Assembly: GCF_001279775.1 (NCBI RefSeq)
Contig: NZ_LGDG01000291.1
Span: forward strand, 1 to 29,591
Reading direction: 5' to 3'
Length of the DNA: 29,591 bases
From: Streptomyces sp. MMG1533
Lineage (GTDB): Bacteria; Actinomycetota; Actinomycetes; Streptomycetales; Streptomycetaceae
Within the stretch, counting starts at the first letter, position 1, and the number at the start of each line of letters is the position of its first letter. Positions 10,357-18,853 of the stretch are shown here, piece after piece. The notes under the pieces were generated by a model. The model had not been told where the DNA came from, did not search any database, and saw only the letters and a list, made by a program, of their open reading frames with translations. A program made the position numbers and the translations under genes.

Positions 10357-11762
10357 GTCTGCCGCAGTTTCCTCCACACGGCCTTGGCCGCGTTGTGCCC
10401 CGACATGCCGTGCACACCCGGCCCCGGCGGGGTGGCCGAGGAGCAGATGAAGACGGCCGGGTGCGGGGTGCCGTACGGGAACAGAGACAGCTTGGGGCGC
10501 AGCAGGATCTGGAGTCCGGTGACCGCGCCGGAGGCGATGTCTCCGCCGATGTAGTTGGCGTTGCGGGCGGCGAGCTCGGCCGGTCCGGCGGTCGCTCGGG
10601 CGAGGACGCGATCGCGGAATCCCGGGGCGAAGCGCTCCAGTTGGCGCTCCATGGCGTCGGTGAGGTCGCCGGTCCAGCCGCTGGGGACGTGGCCGTACGC
10701 CCAGAAGACCTGCTTGCCGGCCGGGGCCCGGGTGGGGTCGACGAGGCTGGGCTGCACGGTGATCATGAACGGCCTGTCGGGTGCGCGGCCCTCCCTGGAC
10801 GCCGCGCGCAGGGCGGCGCCGACCTCCGCGCTGTCAGCGCCGATCTGCACGGTGGTGGCCCGGCGCGCCTCCGGCGCGGTCCACGGCACGGGGCCGTCCA
10901 GGGCGTAGTCGATCTTGAAGACTCCGGGGCCGTACCGGTAGCTCTCGTAGTAGTTGCCCAGGCCGGCGATGCGGGCCAGGGCGGTGGGCGAGGTGTCGAA
11001 GACGTACGCGCGCGCGGGCGGCAGGTCGTCGAGACGCTTGACCTCGAAGTCCGTGTGGATGGTGCCGCCGAGGTCCTTCAGATAGGCGGCCAGCGCGTCG
11101 GAGATGGACTGGGAGCCGCCGCGGGCCACGGGCCAGCCGCGGGCGTGCGCAGCGAGGGCGAAGACCAGGCCGACGGCGCCGGTGGCGAAGCCGCCGAGCG
11201 GGGCCATCACATGCGCGACGAGGCCGGCGAACAGGGTCTTGGCCCGCTCGTCGCGGAAGCGGCGCATCAGCCAGGTCGAGGGGGGCAGGCCGACCAGGCC
11301 GAAGCGGGCGAGGGTGACCGGGTCCCGGGGCAGCGCGGTCAGCGGCAGCGACATGAAGTCGCGGGCCAGGGTGTCCCACTTGGGCAGGAAGGGCTCGACC
11401 AGTCTGCGGTACGTCCCCGCGTCACGTGGCCCGAGCGAGGCGGCCGTCTCACCGACCGACCGTGCCAGCACGGCCGCGGTGCCGTCGGTGAAGGGGTTCG
11501 CCATGGGCAGGTCGGCGTGCAGCCATTCGAGGCCGTAGCGCTCCAGGGGCAGGGCGCGGAACGCGGGTGAGTTGATGCCGAGGGGGTGGGCCGCGGAGCA
11601 CGGGTCGTGCCGGAAGCCGGGGAGGGTGAGCTCCTCGGTGCGGGCTCCTCCGCCGACGGTGCCGCGGGCCTCGAAGAGGGCCACGGAGAAGCCGCGGCGG
11701 GCCAACTCCACGGCGGCGGTCAGGCCGTTCGGCCCCGCACCCACGACAACCACATCGAGCAT
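10353..11762 (-). CDS. Phytoene-dehydrogenase-like FAD-dependent oxidoreductase
   Basis: 469 residues. The N-terminus [21 protein letters not shown] is a Rossmann dinucleotide-binding motif, followed by the FAD-contacting [14 protein letters not shown], typical of the phytoene desaturase/PYROXD2/CrtI-like amine-oxidase superfamily. The C-terminus has the matching second FAD motif ([20 protein letters not shown]). Length agrees with this group. Substrate is unknown: there are no carotenoid genes beside it, so carotenoid desaturation is not implied. An in-frame GTG at 11771 could add three residues; ATG 11762 follows GAAGGTG. The TGA stop overlaps the first of the repeated starts leading to the macrodomain gene, implying translational coupling. 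The upstream neighbour, a phosphatase, is separated by a hairpin. Confidence 0.92.
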   Translation of the reverse strand: MLDVVVVGAGPNGLTAAVELARRGFSVALFEARGTVGGGARTEELTLPGFRHDPCSAAHPLGINSPAFRALPLERYGLEWLHADLPMANPFTDGTAAVLARSVGETAASLGPRDAGTYRRLVEPFLPKWDTLARDFMSLPLTALPRDPVTLARFGLVGLPPSTWLMRRFRDERAKTLFAGLVAHVMAPLGGFATGAVGLVFALAAHARGWPVARGGSQSISDALAAYLKDLGGTIHTDFEVKRLDDLPPARAYVFDTSPTALARIAGLGNYYESYRYGPGVFKIDYALDGPVPWTAPEARRATTVQIGADSAEVGAALRAASREGRAPDRPFMITVQPSLVDPTRAPAGKQVFWAYGHVPSGWTGDLTDAMERQLERFAPGFRDRVLARATAGPAELAARNANYIGGDIASGAVTGLQILLRPKLSLFPYGTPHPAVFICSSATPPGPGVHGMSGHNAAKAVWRKLRQT

Positions 11763-11830
11763 CGACGACACCTTCGGACCCCTTCGTCAGCCGGTGGCCT
11801 GTGAGGATCAGGATATGCCGGAGGACTGAC

Positions 11831-11849
11831 CGCCCCGGCTCGCGGGGCG
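11831..11849 (-). terminator. GC-rich hairpin after the phosphatase gene
   Basis: CGCCCCG (11831-11837) and CGGGGCG (11843-11849) form a perfect 7-bp stem with a 5-nt loop, 22 bp beyond the phosphatase stop and before the FAD gene start. There is no U-tract. It is a likely terminator, though readthrough into the next gene on the same strand is possible. Confidence 0.6.
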
Positions 11850-11856
11850 CCCCGGA

Positions 11857-11880
11857 GAGCTACTGAGCGAGCTACTGAGC
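11857..11880 (-). repeat. 12-bp perfect tandem duplication spanning the phosphatase stop codon
   Basis: GAGCTACTGAGC occurs twice without a gap (11857-11868, 11869-11880). The gene's TAG stop (11872-11874) lies in the second copy. The first copy supplies a second TAG in the same frame 12 bp later. Confidence 0.85.
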
Positions 11881-12714
11881 CTCCAGCAGCCCCACGACCC
11901 GGCGTGCCGTGGCCGCGTCCCGGGCCGCGGTGAAAGGGAGCGTGTTGTGGCCCGTGACGCGGAACGGCTCGCCGGTGAGGGTCAGGTGCGCGCCGCCCGC
12001 CTCCTCGACCAGGAGCAGACCCGCGGCGTGGTCCCAGGCCGCCTCCCACGAGAAGGCCGTGGCGTCCAACTCACCGCGGGCGACGGCGAGATACTCCAGC
12101 CCGGCCGAGCCGCACGCCCTCGGTGCCACGCCCTCGGTCCACAGCCCGAGCAGCGCACGCTTCTGCTCCTCGGTCGTGTAGTCCGGGTGGGAGGTGGCTA
12201 TGCGCAGGTCACGGCCTGGGTCCGGAACACCGGCGTGCAGCCGCTCGCCGTCGAGGAACGCGCCCCGGCCGCGCACGGCCGTGGCCAGCTGGTCGCGGGC
12301 CGCCGCGTACGTCCAGGAGGCGTGCAGGACTCCGCCCTGCGCGAGCGCGACCAGGGTGCAGAAGCCGGGGTTGCCGTGCACGAACTGCCGTGTCCCGTCG
12401 ACCGGGTCGACGATCCATACCGGGGTGTCGCCCTGTATCGCCTCGTACGACGCCGGGTTGGCGTGCACCGCCTCCTCGCCGACCACGACCGAGCCGGGCA
12501 GCAGGGCACCGAGCGCCTCGGTGAGGTACAGCTCCGCCTTGCGGTCGGCGTCGGTCACGAGATCATGCGGGCCGCTCTTCTGGTCGACCTCGTGCGCGGC
12601 GAGCCGACGGAAGCGAGGCATGATCTCGGCGGCGGCCGCCTTCCGTACCGCTTCCTCCACGTCGGTCGCGTGCCGGGCGAGAAACTCGTCGATGGTTTCC
12701 GTGTCTTCGATCAT
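11872..12714 (-). CDS. Inositol-monophosphatase-family phosphatase
   Basis: 280 residues with all metal-site motifs of the lithium-sensitive phosphatase superfamily: GEEAVH (first Glu ligand), WIVDPVDGTRQFVHG (the DPxDGT core) and WEAAWDHAAGLLLVEEAGG (the WDxAAG motif with the C-terminal Asp ligand). It hydrolyses a phosphomonoester. In actinomycetes members act on inositol phosphate, histidinol phosphate or fructose bisphosphate, and the sequence alone does not decide. An extension to 12750 is open, but ATG 12714 (MIEDTETIDEFLARH) starts at the usual family position; GGAG lies only 2 nt before it, closer than ideal. It is transcribed leftward, preceded by about 270 bp of gene-free DNA and followed by a hairpin. 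Confidence 0.93.
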   Translation of the reverse strand: MIEDTETIDEFLARHATDVEEAVRKAAAAEIMPRFRRLAAHEVDQKSGPHDLVTDADRKAELYLTEALGALLPGSVVVGEEAVHANPASYEAIQGDTPVWIVDPVDGTRQFVHGNPGFCTLVALAQGGVLHASWTYAAARDQLATAVRGRGAFLDGERLHAGVPDPGRDLRIATSHPDYTTEEQKRALLGLWTEGVAPRACGSAGLEYLAVARGELDATAFSWEAAWDHAAGLLLVEEAGGAHLTLTGEPFRVTGHNTLPFTAARDAATARRVVGLLEAQ

Positions 12715-12923
12715 GACTCCATGAGAGCACGCGCCACTGACAATCCCCACCCGGCCGGTGTATCGCGGGTGGAATCAGCGTGAAAACCGCGATTTCCCCG
12801 AAGCCGGGATGCGAGGCGGGCGGCTGCGGCAGTGACGCGCGCGACCACAGGATGGGCGGCCGGGGCGGTGTTCGGATCGGTCGTCCCTGGCGGCGTACCC
12901 GGCGGGAGAGCAGTGCGGGGGAG

Positions 12924-12985
12924 GCAGGGCGGGGGCAGGGCTGGGGTCAGGGCGGGGGTCAGGGCGGGGGTCAGGGCCGGGGTCA
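12924..12985 (-). repeat. G/C-strand-biased 12-bp tandem array running out of the ggt stop codon
   Basis: On the coding (minus) strand the units are TGACCCCGGCCC, TGACCCCCGCCC (twice), TGACCCCAGCCC and then TGCCCCCGCCC. The first TGA is the stop of the gamma-glutamyltransferase gene, so several units carry a stop in the same frame. The plus strand has at least four G-runs of 4-5 and could form a G-quadruplex. Confidence 0.8.
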
Positions 12986-14845
12986 GCGACCCACCGCGTA
13001 CCCCTGCATGCCGCGCGGATTCGCCGCCGCCGACAGAATCCCGGTCTCCGGATCCCGCGCGACCGCACACAGCCGCCCCTCCGACCAGGACTCACCGACG
13101 GTCACGTCATGTCCACGGCGCCGCAGCTCCGCCACCACGGCCTCGCCCATCCGTCCTTCGACGGTGACGCTGCCCGGACACATGCCGCGCGGGTAGAAGG
13201 AGCCGGGGAAACTGTCGTTGTGCCAGTTGGGGGCGTCGATCGCGCCCTGGAGGTCGAGTCCGCCCCTGACCTGGGCACGCAGCGCGACCGCGAGGAAGAA
13301 GTGCAGTTGCCACTGGTCCTGCTGGTCCCCGCCGGGCGTCCCGAACGCCATGACCGGCACTCCGTCACGCAGCGCGATCGAGGGCGTGAGGGTGGTGCGG
13401 GGGCGACGGCCCGGAGTGAGCGAGTTCGGCAGGCCCTCCTCCAGCCAGGTCATCTGAAGCCGGGTGCCGAGCGGGAAGCCCAGTTCGGGCACGACAGGGT
13501 TCGACTGCAGCCAGCCACCGCTGGGCGTGGCGGCGACCATGTTGCCCCACCGGTCGACGACGTCGAGATGGCAGGTGTCTCCCCGGGTACGTCCGTCGGC
13601 GCCGACCTCGGGCTCGCCGGGCACCGCAGCCGTGGGGCGCTTGGCGACGGTGGGCTCGCCGGCACCCGGCACGTCACGCACCGCGACCGTCGGTTCACCG
13701 ACGCCCAGCGCGTCGAAGCCGGGCCCGTCACCGTGGAGGCCCGCGTGGGCGCACAGCCTCGGCGCGCGCCCACCCGGACTGCCGGGGCGCAACTCGTATG
13801 AGGCCTTGTCCCCGACGAGCTCCCGCCGTCCCTCGTTGTACTCGTCCGACAGCAGCGCACCCAGCGGCACCTCGGCCGCGTCGCCGTACCAGGCCTCCCG
13901 GTCGGCCATGGCCAGCTTGCAGCCCTCGATCAGCAGGTGGACGTACTCGGCCGACCCGTACCGCGGCAGCTCGGCCGGCAGCAGCGCGAGCTGCTGCAGG
14001 AGCACCGGTCCCTGACTCCAGGGACCGGCCTTGCACACGGTCCACCCGTTCCAGTCGTACGTCGCCGGCGTCTCGTACGTCGCGGACCAGCCGGCGAGAT
14101 CCGCGGCCGTGAGCGTGCCGGTGTGCCGCTCGCCACTGGTGTCCATCGTGGGCCGCTGCGCCTGCCGCACAAGGGCCTCGCCGATGAATCCGGAGCGCCA
14201 CACCTCCCGAGCGGCGTCGATCTGCGCGTCCCGGTCCCCCGCCTCCGCGACCTCGTCGAGCAGCCGCTTCCAGGTGGCGGCAAGGGCGGGATTGCGGAAC
14301 AACTCCCCGGGCCGCGGAGCCTTCCCGCCCGGCAGATACACCTGCGCCGACGAAGTCCACTCCGTCTCGAACAACTCCCGCACGCTCTCGACGGTCGCCC
14401 CGACGTTCTCCACGGGCGCGTGCCCGTGTTCGGCGTAACCGATGGCGTACTCGAGCACGTCGGCGAGCGACTTGGTCCCGTGGTCGCGCAGCAACAGCAT
14501 CCAGGCGTCGAAGGCCCCGGGGACGGCAGCGGCGAGCGGCCCCGTCCCCGGAACCAGCTCCAACCCGAGCCCCTGGTAGTGCGCGACCGTCGCCCCACCC
14601 GGCGCGACGCCCTGCCCGCACAGGACCCGCACCTCACCACCCGCAGGCGCGAGCAGGATCGGTACCTCACCGGCCGGGCCGTTCAGGTGCGGTTCGACGA
14701 CGTGCAGCACGAACGCCCCCGCGACGGCCGCGTCGTACGCGTTCCCGCCGTCCTCCAACACCGCCATCGCCGCCTGCGAGGCCAGCCAGTGTGTGGAGGA
14801 CACCATGCCGAAGGTGCCCTGGAGGGTGGGGCGGGTGGTGAACAC
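12983..14845 (-). CDS. ggt: Gamma-glutamyltransferase-family protein
   Basis: 620 residues. It is an Ntn-hydrolase that autocleaves to expose a threonine and transfers or hydrolyses gamma-glutamyl groups, e.g. from glutathione-like thiols or cephalosporin-type amides. The large-subunit start has ASQAAMAVLEDGGNAYDAAVA. The predicted nucleophile is T424 in RGDTCHLDVVD, followed by GNMVAATPSGGWLQSNP and a C-terminal TPGGDQQDQW stretch. There is no obvious signal peptide or lipobox, so it looks cytoplasmic, unlike classical periplasmic GGT. The GTG at 14845 follows GAGGAG by 7 nt; longer frames exist. The segment just before the nucleophile contains two GEPTVA repeats. It lies 46 bp downstream of a methyltransferase gene on the same strand. 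Confidence 0.92.
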   Translation of the reverse strand: MFTTRPTLQGTFGMVSSTHWLASQAAMAVLEDGGNAYDAAVAGAFVLHVVEPHLNGPAGEVPILLAPAGGEVRVLCGQGVAPGGATVAHYQGLGLELVPGTGPLAAAVPGAFDAWMLLLRDHGTKSLADVLEYAIGYAEHGHAPVENVGATVESVRELFETEWTSSAQVYLPGGKAPRPGELFRNPALAATWKRLLDEVAEAGDRDAQIDAAREVWRSGFIGEALVRQAQRPTMDTSGERHTGTLTAADLAGWSATYETPATYDWNGWTVCKAGPWSQGPVLLQQLALLPAELPRYGSAEYVHLLIEGCKLAMADREAWYGDAAEVPLGALLSDEYNEGRRELVGDKASYELRPGSPGGRAPRLCAHAGLHGDGPGFDALGVGEPTVAVRDVPGAGEPTVAKRPTAAVPGEPEVGADGRTRGDTCHLDVVDRWGNMVAATPSGGWLQSNPVVPELGFPLGTRLQMTWLEEGLPNSLTPGRRPRTTLTPSIALRDGVPVMAFGTPGGDQQDQWQLHFFLAVALRAQVRGGLDLQGAIDAPNWHNDSFPGSFYPRGMCPGSVTVEGRMGEAVVAELRRRGHDVTVGESWSEGRLCAVARDPETGILSAAANPRGMQGYAVGR

Positions 14846-14891
14846 GGTGGGGCTCCTCACTGGACGGCGGCGGTCGACTGATCGTACGCAG

Positions 14892-15716
14892 CTAGGTCCG
14901 CCGCCCACCCGCCGTGAGCAGATGCCCGCTGGCCCCGAGCAGCGTCGGCTCGGACTCGATGCGCCGGGTCGCCGCCAGGACGGCCTCGCGGCGTTCCGGG
15001 TCGTCCAGCCAGTCCTCGACGCCGCCCATGAGCCAGGCGACGCCCTCGACGCCGTACTGGCCCGCGACGGTGAGCCCCGCGTCGGTGAACTCGGTCGGCG
15101 GTTCCTCGGGGCGGGCGAAGTAGGCGACGGTGAACAGGCCGTCCTCGGCGTGGTGGTGGTGCCGGCCGTCCGCCGTGACGGCGTCGGTGCGTTCGCGGTG
15201 CAAAGGGGTGAAGTAGCGTTCCTCGCGCAGTACGTCGTGGAGACCGGCGAACCGGTTGATGGTGGCCGCGACCACCAGCCCGCCCGGCCGTACCACCCGG
15301 TGTGCCTCGGCCAACGCCCTTACCCGGTCCGGCCGTTCGGGCAGGTGGTAGAGCGGTCCGAGGAGCAGTACCACGTCGTACAGGGAGTCGGCGGCGGGCA
15401 GGGCGCGGGCGTCCCCGGGGCGGGCGGTGACGCCGGGCAGCCGTGCGGCCTGCTCCACGTGGAGCGGTACCGGGTCGACGAGGTCGACCTCGTGCCCGTC
15501 CCGTGCGAGCCACTCCGCGTGGATCCCGCTGCCGCCGCCGACGTCGACGACCCGCGCGGGCGCCGCGGGCATCAACCGCCGCAGGACGTCCTGGGTCCGC
15601 CAGAACTCCAGCCTCCCGGAGCCCTCTCTGAGGCGGGCGTCCTCCTCGCCCCGGGTGTAGTAGGCGAGGATCTCCTCCCGTAAGGCGGGCTGCTGGTCGT
15701 GCGTCGTCTCGGTCAT
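14892..15716 (-). CDS. SAM-dependent class I methyltransferase
   Basis: 274 residues. Motif I is VVDVGGGSGIHAEWLARDG with the acidic residue closing the second strand in VDLVDPVP. Motif II/III follows as SLYDVVLLLGPLYHLPERPDR, and the post-motif helix and strand are VVRPGGLVVAATI. This is the standard small-molecule Rossmann methyltransferase fold (UbiE/Methyltransf_25 type). Substrate is unknown. A TTG at 15752 would add 12 residues; ATG 15716 (MTETTHDQQ) begins the conserved part, with GAGG very close upstream. It may form a two-gene unit with ggt. Nothing in the sequence links the two reactions. Confidence 0.9.
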   Translation of the reverse strand: MTETTHDQQPALREEILAYYTRGEEDARLREGSGRLEFWRTQDVLRRLMPAAPARVVDVGGGSGIHAEWLARDGHEVDLVDPVPLHVEQAARLPGVTARPGDARALPAADSLYDVVLLLGPLYHLPERPDRVRALAEAHRVVRPGGLVVAATINRFAGLHDVLREERYFTPLHRERTDAVTADGRHHHHAEDGLFTVAYFARPEEPPTEFTDAGLTVAGQYGVEGVAWLMGGVEDWLDDPERREAVLAATRRIESEPTLLGASGHLLTAGGRRT

Positions 15717-15770
15717 CACCTCAGACTGCTGATCGGTGCCCACGGTGTGCAACGGGGTATACCGCGCGGG

Positions 15771-16433
15771 TCAGTTGCCGCGTGCCGCCACCAGCCCCGA
15801 CTCATAGGCGAACACCACCAGTTGCGCCCGGTCCCGCGCCCCCAGCTTCGTCATCGCCCGGCTCACATGCGTCTTCGCCGTGAACGGACTGATGACCATG
15901 TGCTCGGCGATCTCCTCGTTGGTGAGGCCGCGAGCGGCGAGAGCGGTGACCTCGCGTTCGCGGCGGGTCAGACACTCCAGGCCGGGAGCCGTGGACCGGT
16001 CGGGAGGGCGGGAGACGAACTCTCCGATGAGGGTGCGGGTGACCGACGGGGACAGCAGGGCCTCGCCGTGGGCCACCACCTCGATGGCCTGGAGGAGGTC
16101 GGCCGGCTCCGTGTCCTTCAGGAGGAAGCCGCTCGCGCCCGCCCGCAGCGCCTCGAAGACGTACTCGTCGAAGCCGTAGTTGGTGAGGATGACGACGCGT
16201 ACGGCGGTCAGGGACGGGTCGGCTGCGATGTGGCGGGTCGCGTCGATGCCCGTCATCACCGGCATCTGCACGTCGATCAGCGCGATGTCGGGGACCTCGG
16301 CGCGGACCAGGTCCAGGCCCTGCTTGCCGTCCGCCGCCTCCCCCACCACCTCGATGCCGTCCTCGGCGTCCAGCAGTGCGCGGAAGCCGGCGCGCATGAG
16401 CGCCTGGTCGTCGACGAGTGCCACCCTGATCAT
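15771..16433 (-). CDS. NarL/LuxR-type two-component response regulator
   Basis: 220 residues. The receiver domain (1-120) has acidic pair D8-D9, phospho-acceptor D54 in ALIDVQMPVMTG and lysine in GFLLKDTEP. The LuxR-type helix-turn-helix at about 150-210 has LTRREREVTALAARGLTNEEIAEH and the FTAKTHVSRAMTKLGARDRAQLVVFAYE recognition region. It shares a 4-bp overlap with the upstream histidine kinase, so the pair is translationally coupled and cognate. Targets unknown. The inverted repeat in the divergent region upstream of the kinase is a candidate site for autoregulation. Confidence 0.97.
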   Translation of the reverse strand: MIRVALVDDQALMRAGFRALLDAEDGIEVVGEAADGKQGLDLVRAEVPDIALIDVQMPVMTGIDATRHIAADPSLTAVRVVILTNYGFDEYVFEALRAGASGFLLKDTEPADLLQAIEVVAHGEALLSPSVTRTLIGEFVSRPPDRSTAPGLECLTRREREVTALAARGLTNEEIAEHMVISPFTAKTHVSRAMTKLGARDRAQLVVFAYESGLVAARGN

Positions 16434-17533
16434 CCGGCGGCCTCCAGAGGCAACTTCGCCCGGACGGAGAAGCCGCCCTCCGCGCGCGGGCCGGTGTGCA
16501 GTGTGCCGCCGAGGGCCGTGACGCGCTCGCGCATGCCGGTGAGGCCGATGCCCGGTGTCGGGGGTCGGCCGGGGGCGGCGGCTCCGTCGTCGTCCACCTC
16601 TATGACCAACTCGGCGCTGCCGTAGTCCAGTCGGACGCGCACCTTCGCCGGTCCCGCGTGCCGTGCCGCGTTGGTGAGCGATTCCTGGACGATGCGGTAC
16701 ATCGCCCGGTCAAGGGTCGCGGGCAGGGGGCGCTCGTCGCCGGCCACCGTCAGTTCGACGGCGACGCCCGCCGCGCGTGCGCGCTCCACGAGCACCGCGG
16801 GTGTGCCGCTCGGTTCGTCGGTGCGCAGGATCTCCAGGGTGGCGCGCAGTTCCCGCATCGCCTCGCCGCCCGCCTCCTGGATGGCGAGCAGGGCGGGCGG
16901 CACCTCCTCGCCGCGCTTGCGGGCCAGGTGGACCGCGACGCCCGCCTGGAGCTTGACGATCGAGATGCTGTGCGTGAGGGAGTCGTGCAACTCCCGTGCG
17001 ATACGCAGACGTTCCTCGCCGGCTCGGCGCAGCGCGGCCTCCTCGCGGGTGCGCTCGGCTTCCAGGGCGCGCTGTTCGGTCTGGCGCAGATACGCCTGCC
17101 AGTTGCGGTCGGCGAGGCCCGTCACGACCGCGCACAGGAACCAGCCCGTGAGCAGCGCGGCCTTCTCCACCACCTGCTGGGTCGTGGGGTCCGTCGCCAC
17201 GTACGCCGCCAGGTACGCTCCGCTCGCCGCGGCGGCCCAACCCCGGTGTCCCACGCGGGCCGCGGTGTGCACGGCGGCGAGGACCGGGAGGGCGGCGATC
17301 AGGCCGGGGTGGGCGTGCAGGACGTACGCCGCGCCGGTCGCGGTGGCCGCGGCCAGCACCGCCAGCGGGGCCGACCGGTGGAACGTCAGGGCGGCCGAAC
17401 CCAGCACGATCAGCGCGTGGTCGACGGCCGTCGTGTCCGCGTCGAACGCGGCCGTGGTCACGACGAGGGCGCCGACGACGACCGCGAGGGCCGCGTCGGC
17501 GAGACCCCTGCGTGTGACCAAGTGCCCGCTCAT
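16430..17533 (-). CDS. NarL-family sensor histidine kinase
   Basis: 367 residues. The N-terminus has about five hydrophobic segments (to about residue 135) with little extracellular loop, so the signal is probably membrane-linked or intramembrane. The DHp region HisKA_3 carries the phosphorylated H183 in RIARELHDSLTHSISIVKLQAG. The ATPase domain has the N-box VQESLTNAARHAG and the G-box with GIGLTGMRERVTALGG. The start ATG at 17533 (MSGHLVTRRGLADAAL) is preceded by GGAGG at a rather long 13 nt. The response regulator follows with a 4-bp overlap. The organisation (five TM, HisKA_3, no PAS/HAMP) is that of the many DesK/LiaS-like orphan-signal kinases of Streptomyces. Confidence 0.95.
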   Translation of the reverse strand: MSGHLVTRRGLADAALAVVVGALVVTTAAFDADTTAVDHALIVLGSAALTFHRSAPLAVLAAATATGAAYVLHAHPGLIAALPVLAAVHTAARVGHRGWAAAASGAYLAAYVATDPTTQQVVEKAALLTGWFLCAVVTGLADRNWQAYLRQTEQRALEAERTREEAALRRAGEERLRIARELHDSLTHSISIVKLQAGVAVHLARKRGEEVPPALLAIQEAGGEAMRELRATLEILRTDEPSGTPAVLVERARAAGVAVELTVAGDERPLPATLDRAMYRIVQESLTNAARHAGPAKVRVRLDYGSAELVIEVDDDGAAAPGRPPTPGIGLTGMRERVTALGGTLHTGPRAEGGFSVRAKLPLEAAG

Positions 17534-17590
17534 GCACGCACAGTAGCCTCCGGCGCCGACACCGGCGTCAGACCTGTGGACAACTCCCGG

Positions 17591-17610
17591 ACTACTCCCG
17601 GCGTAGTAGT
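17591..17610. promoter_or_regulatory. Perfect 6-8-6 inverted repeat in the divergent region
   Basis: ACTACT (17591-17596) and AGTAGT (17605-17610) flank CCCGGCGT. It lies between the kinase start and the AhpD-like gene start, where both promoters must be. The left arm also sits in a partial direct repeat of ACTCCCGG. It is a plausible dimer-binding operator, possibly for the adjacent NarL-type regulator; no functional evidence. Confidence 0.45.
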
Positions 17611-17700
17611 GAGCCGCACCGGCCCGGCCCGTCGGCGCAGCCCCGACTGTCATCGGCCGTACGACGACCGCGTCCGCCCCCGTGGCGCACGCTGCTGCCC

Positions 17701-18705
17701 ATGCCCACACCTTTCCGCTACACCGAACCCCTGCCGCCCAGGGCGGCCACCGGTCGTGTCGCCGAGGTCTACGCGCAGCTCTCCCGCGACTTCGGCATCG
17801 ACAAGCCCGTCACCTTCGTGGTCCTCTCCTCCGCACCCGAGATCCTCGCGCCCGCCTGGGCGCTGATGCGTGAGTCGCTGATCGCGGGGCCCGGCAGCCG
17901 TACCGGCAAGGAGCTGGCGGCGCTCGGTGTGTCGCTCGCCAACAAGTGCCCGTTCTGCGTGGACGCGCACACCATGCTGCTGCACGCCACCGGTGACCAC
18001 GCGCTCGCCGAACGCCTCGCCCGAGGGGAGCAGCCGGAGAAGGAGGAGCACGCGCGCGTGCTGGAGTGGGGCAGGCGGACCCGCGTACCGGGCGGCCTCG
18101 GCCCCGAGCCGTACCCCTTCCCGCGCGGGCACGCTCCCGGCTACCTGGGCACCGCGTTCGCCTTCCACTTCATCAACCGGATCGTGTCCGCCCTGCTGAC
18201 CGAGAACCTGCTCCCGGGCAACGTTCAGCGGTTCCGGGCGGTACGCAGCCTCGCGGGCCGCACGCTCGCCCGGACCGTACGCCGCCCCGCCCGGCCCGGC
18301 GAGGCCCTCGCGCTGCTCGACCACCCCGACCCCGGCGAGGCTCCCGCATGGGCGGGCGGCACGGCCGTCGGCATCGCGTACGCGGCGCTGCTCAAGGCGG
18401 CCATGACGGGCGCCGGTCTCCTCGACGCCGACGACCATGACCTCGTGGAACAAACCCTGCAGGACTGGGACGGAGCGCATCCGCCGCTCGCCCTGAACGG
18501 GTTCCCGGACCGACGGGAGCGTCCCGGCGCGCGCCTCGCGCTGCTGGCCGCCCTCGCGCCGTACCGCATCACGGACGAGGACGTGGCGGCCTGGCGGCGG
18601 CCGGAGCACACCGACGCCTGCCTGGTGCGCCTCGTGGCGTACGGGGCGTTCGTGGCCGTGGACCGCGTCGAGTCGGCCCTCAACCGCCCCATCGCCCGGA
18701 CATAA
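17701..18705 (+). CDS. AhpD-like / carboxymuconolactone decarboxylase family protein
   Basis: 334 residues. The first half is an AhpD-like helical domain with the redox pair C83 and C86 and H90 in NKCPFCVDAHTMLLHATG, preceded by GKELAALGVSLAN. This suggests a peroxidase or thiol-redox role, as in AhpD. The second half (about 140-330) is a longer helical extension seen in large actinobacterial members and has no motif I can name. The ATG at 17701 opens the conserved N-terminus (MPTPFRYTEPLPP); no Shine-Dalgarno is visible, so a leaderless message is possible. It is divergent from the kinase gene and may be under the same regulator. Family call is firm, physiological role is not. Confidence 0.88.
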   Translation: MPTPFRYTEPLPPRAATGRVAEVYAQLSRDFGIDKPVTFVVLSSAPEILAPAWALMRESLIAGPGSRTGKELAALGVSLANKCPFCVDAHTMLLHATGDHALAERLARGEQPEKEEHARVLEWGRRTRVPGGLGPEPYPFPRGHAPGYLGTAFAFHFINRIVSALLTENLLPGNVQRFRAVRSLAGRTLARTVRRPARPGEALALLDHPDPGEAPAWAGGTAVGIAYAALLKAAMTGAGLLDADDHDLVEQTLQDWDGAHPPLALNGFPDRRERPGARLALLAALAPYRITDEDVAAWRRPEHTDACLVRLVAYGAFVAVDRVESALNRPIART

Positions 18706-18853
18706 AGGGACACATGGCGCATCGACAGCGGAGCACAGTGACGGCACAGGTACGGAGCGAGTTCGCACTTCCGTCCCACAGGGAGTCGTGTGAAACTGGC
18801 GCCCCGTCCGCTGTGCGGACCCCTTCCGCACCGTCCCCCACGAAAAGTGCGCC

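Noticed and set aside
10353..11762. Carotenoid desaturase (CrtI)
   Set aside because: Only the general FAD/phytoene-dehydrogenase-like fold is supported; no crtB, crtE or other carotenoid genes are adjacent.
12924..12985. CRISPR-like array
   Set aside because: 12-bp units directly abut without unique spacers and one carries the ggt stop codon; it is a simple tandem repeat.
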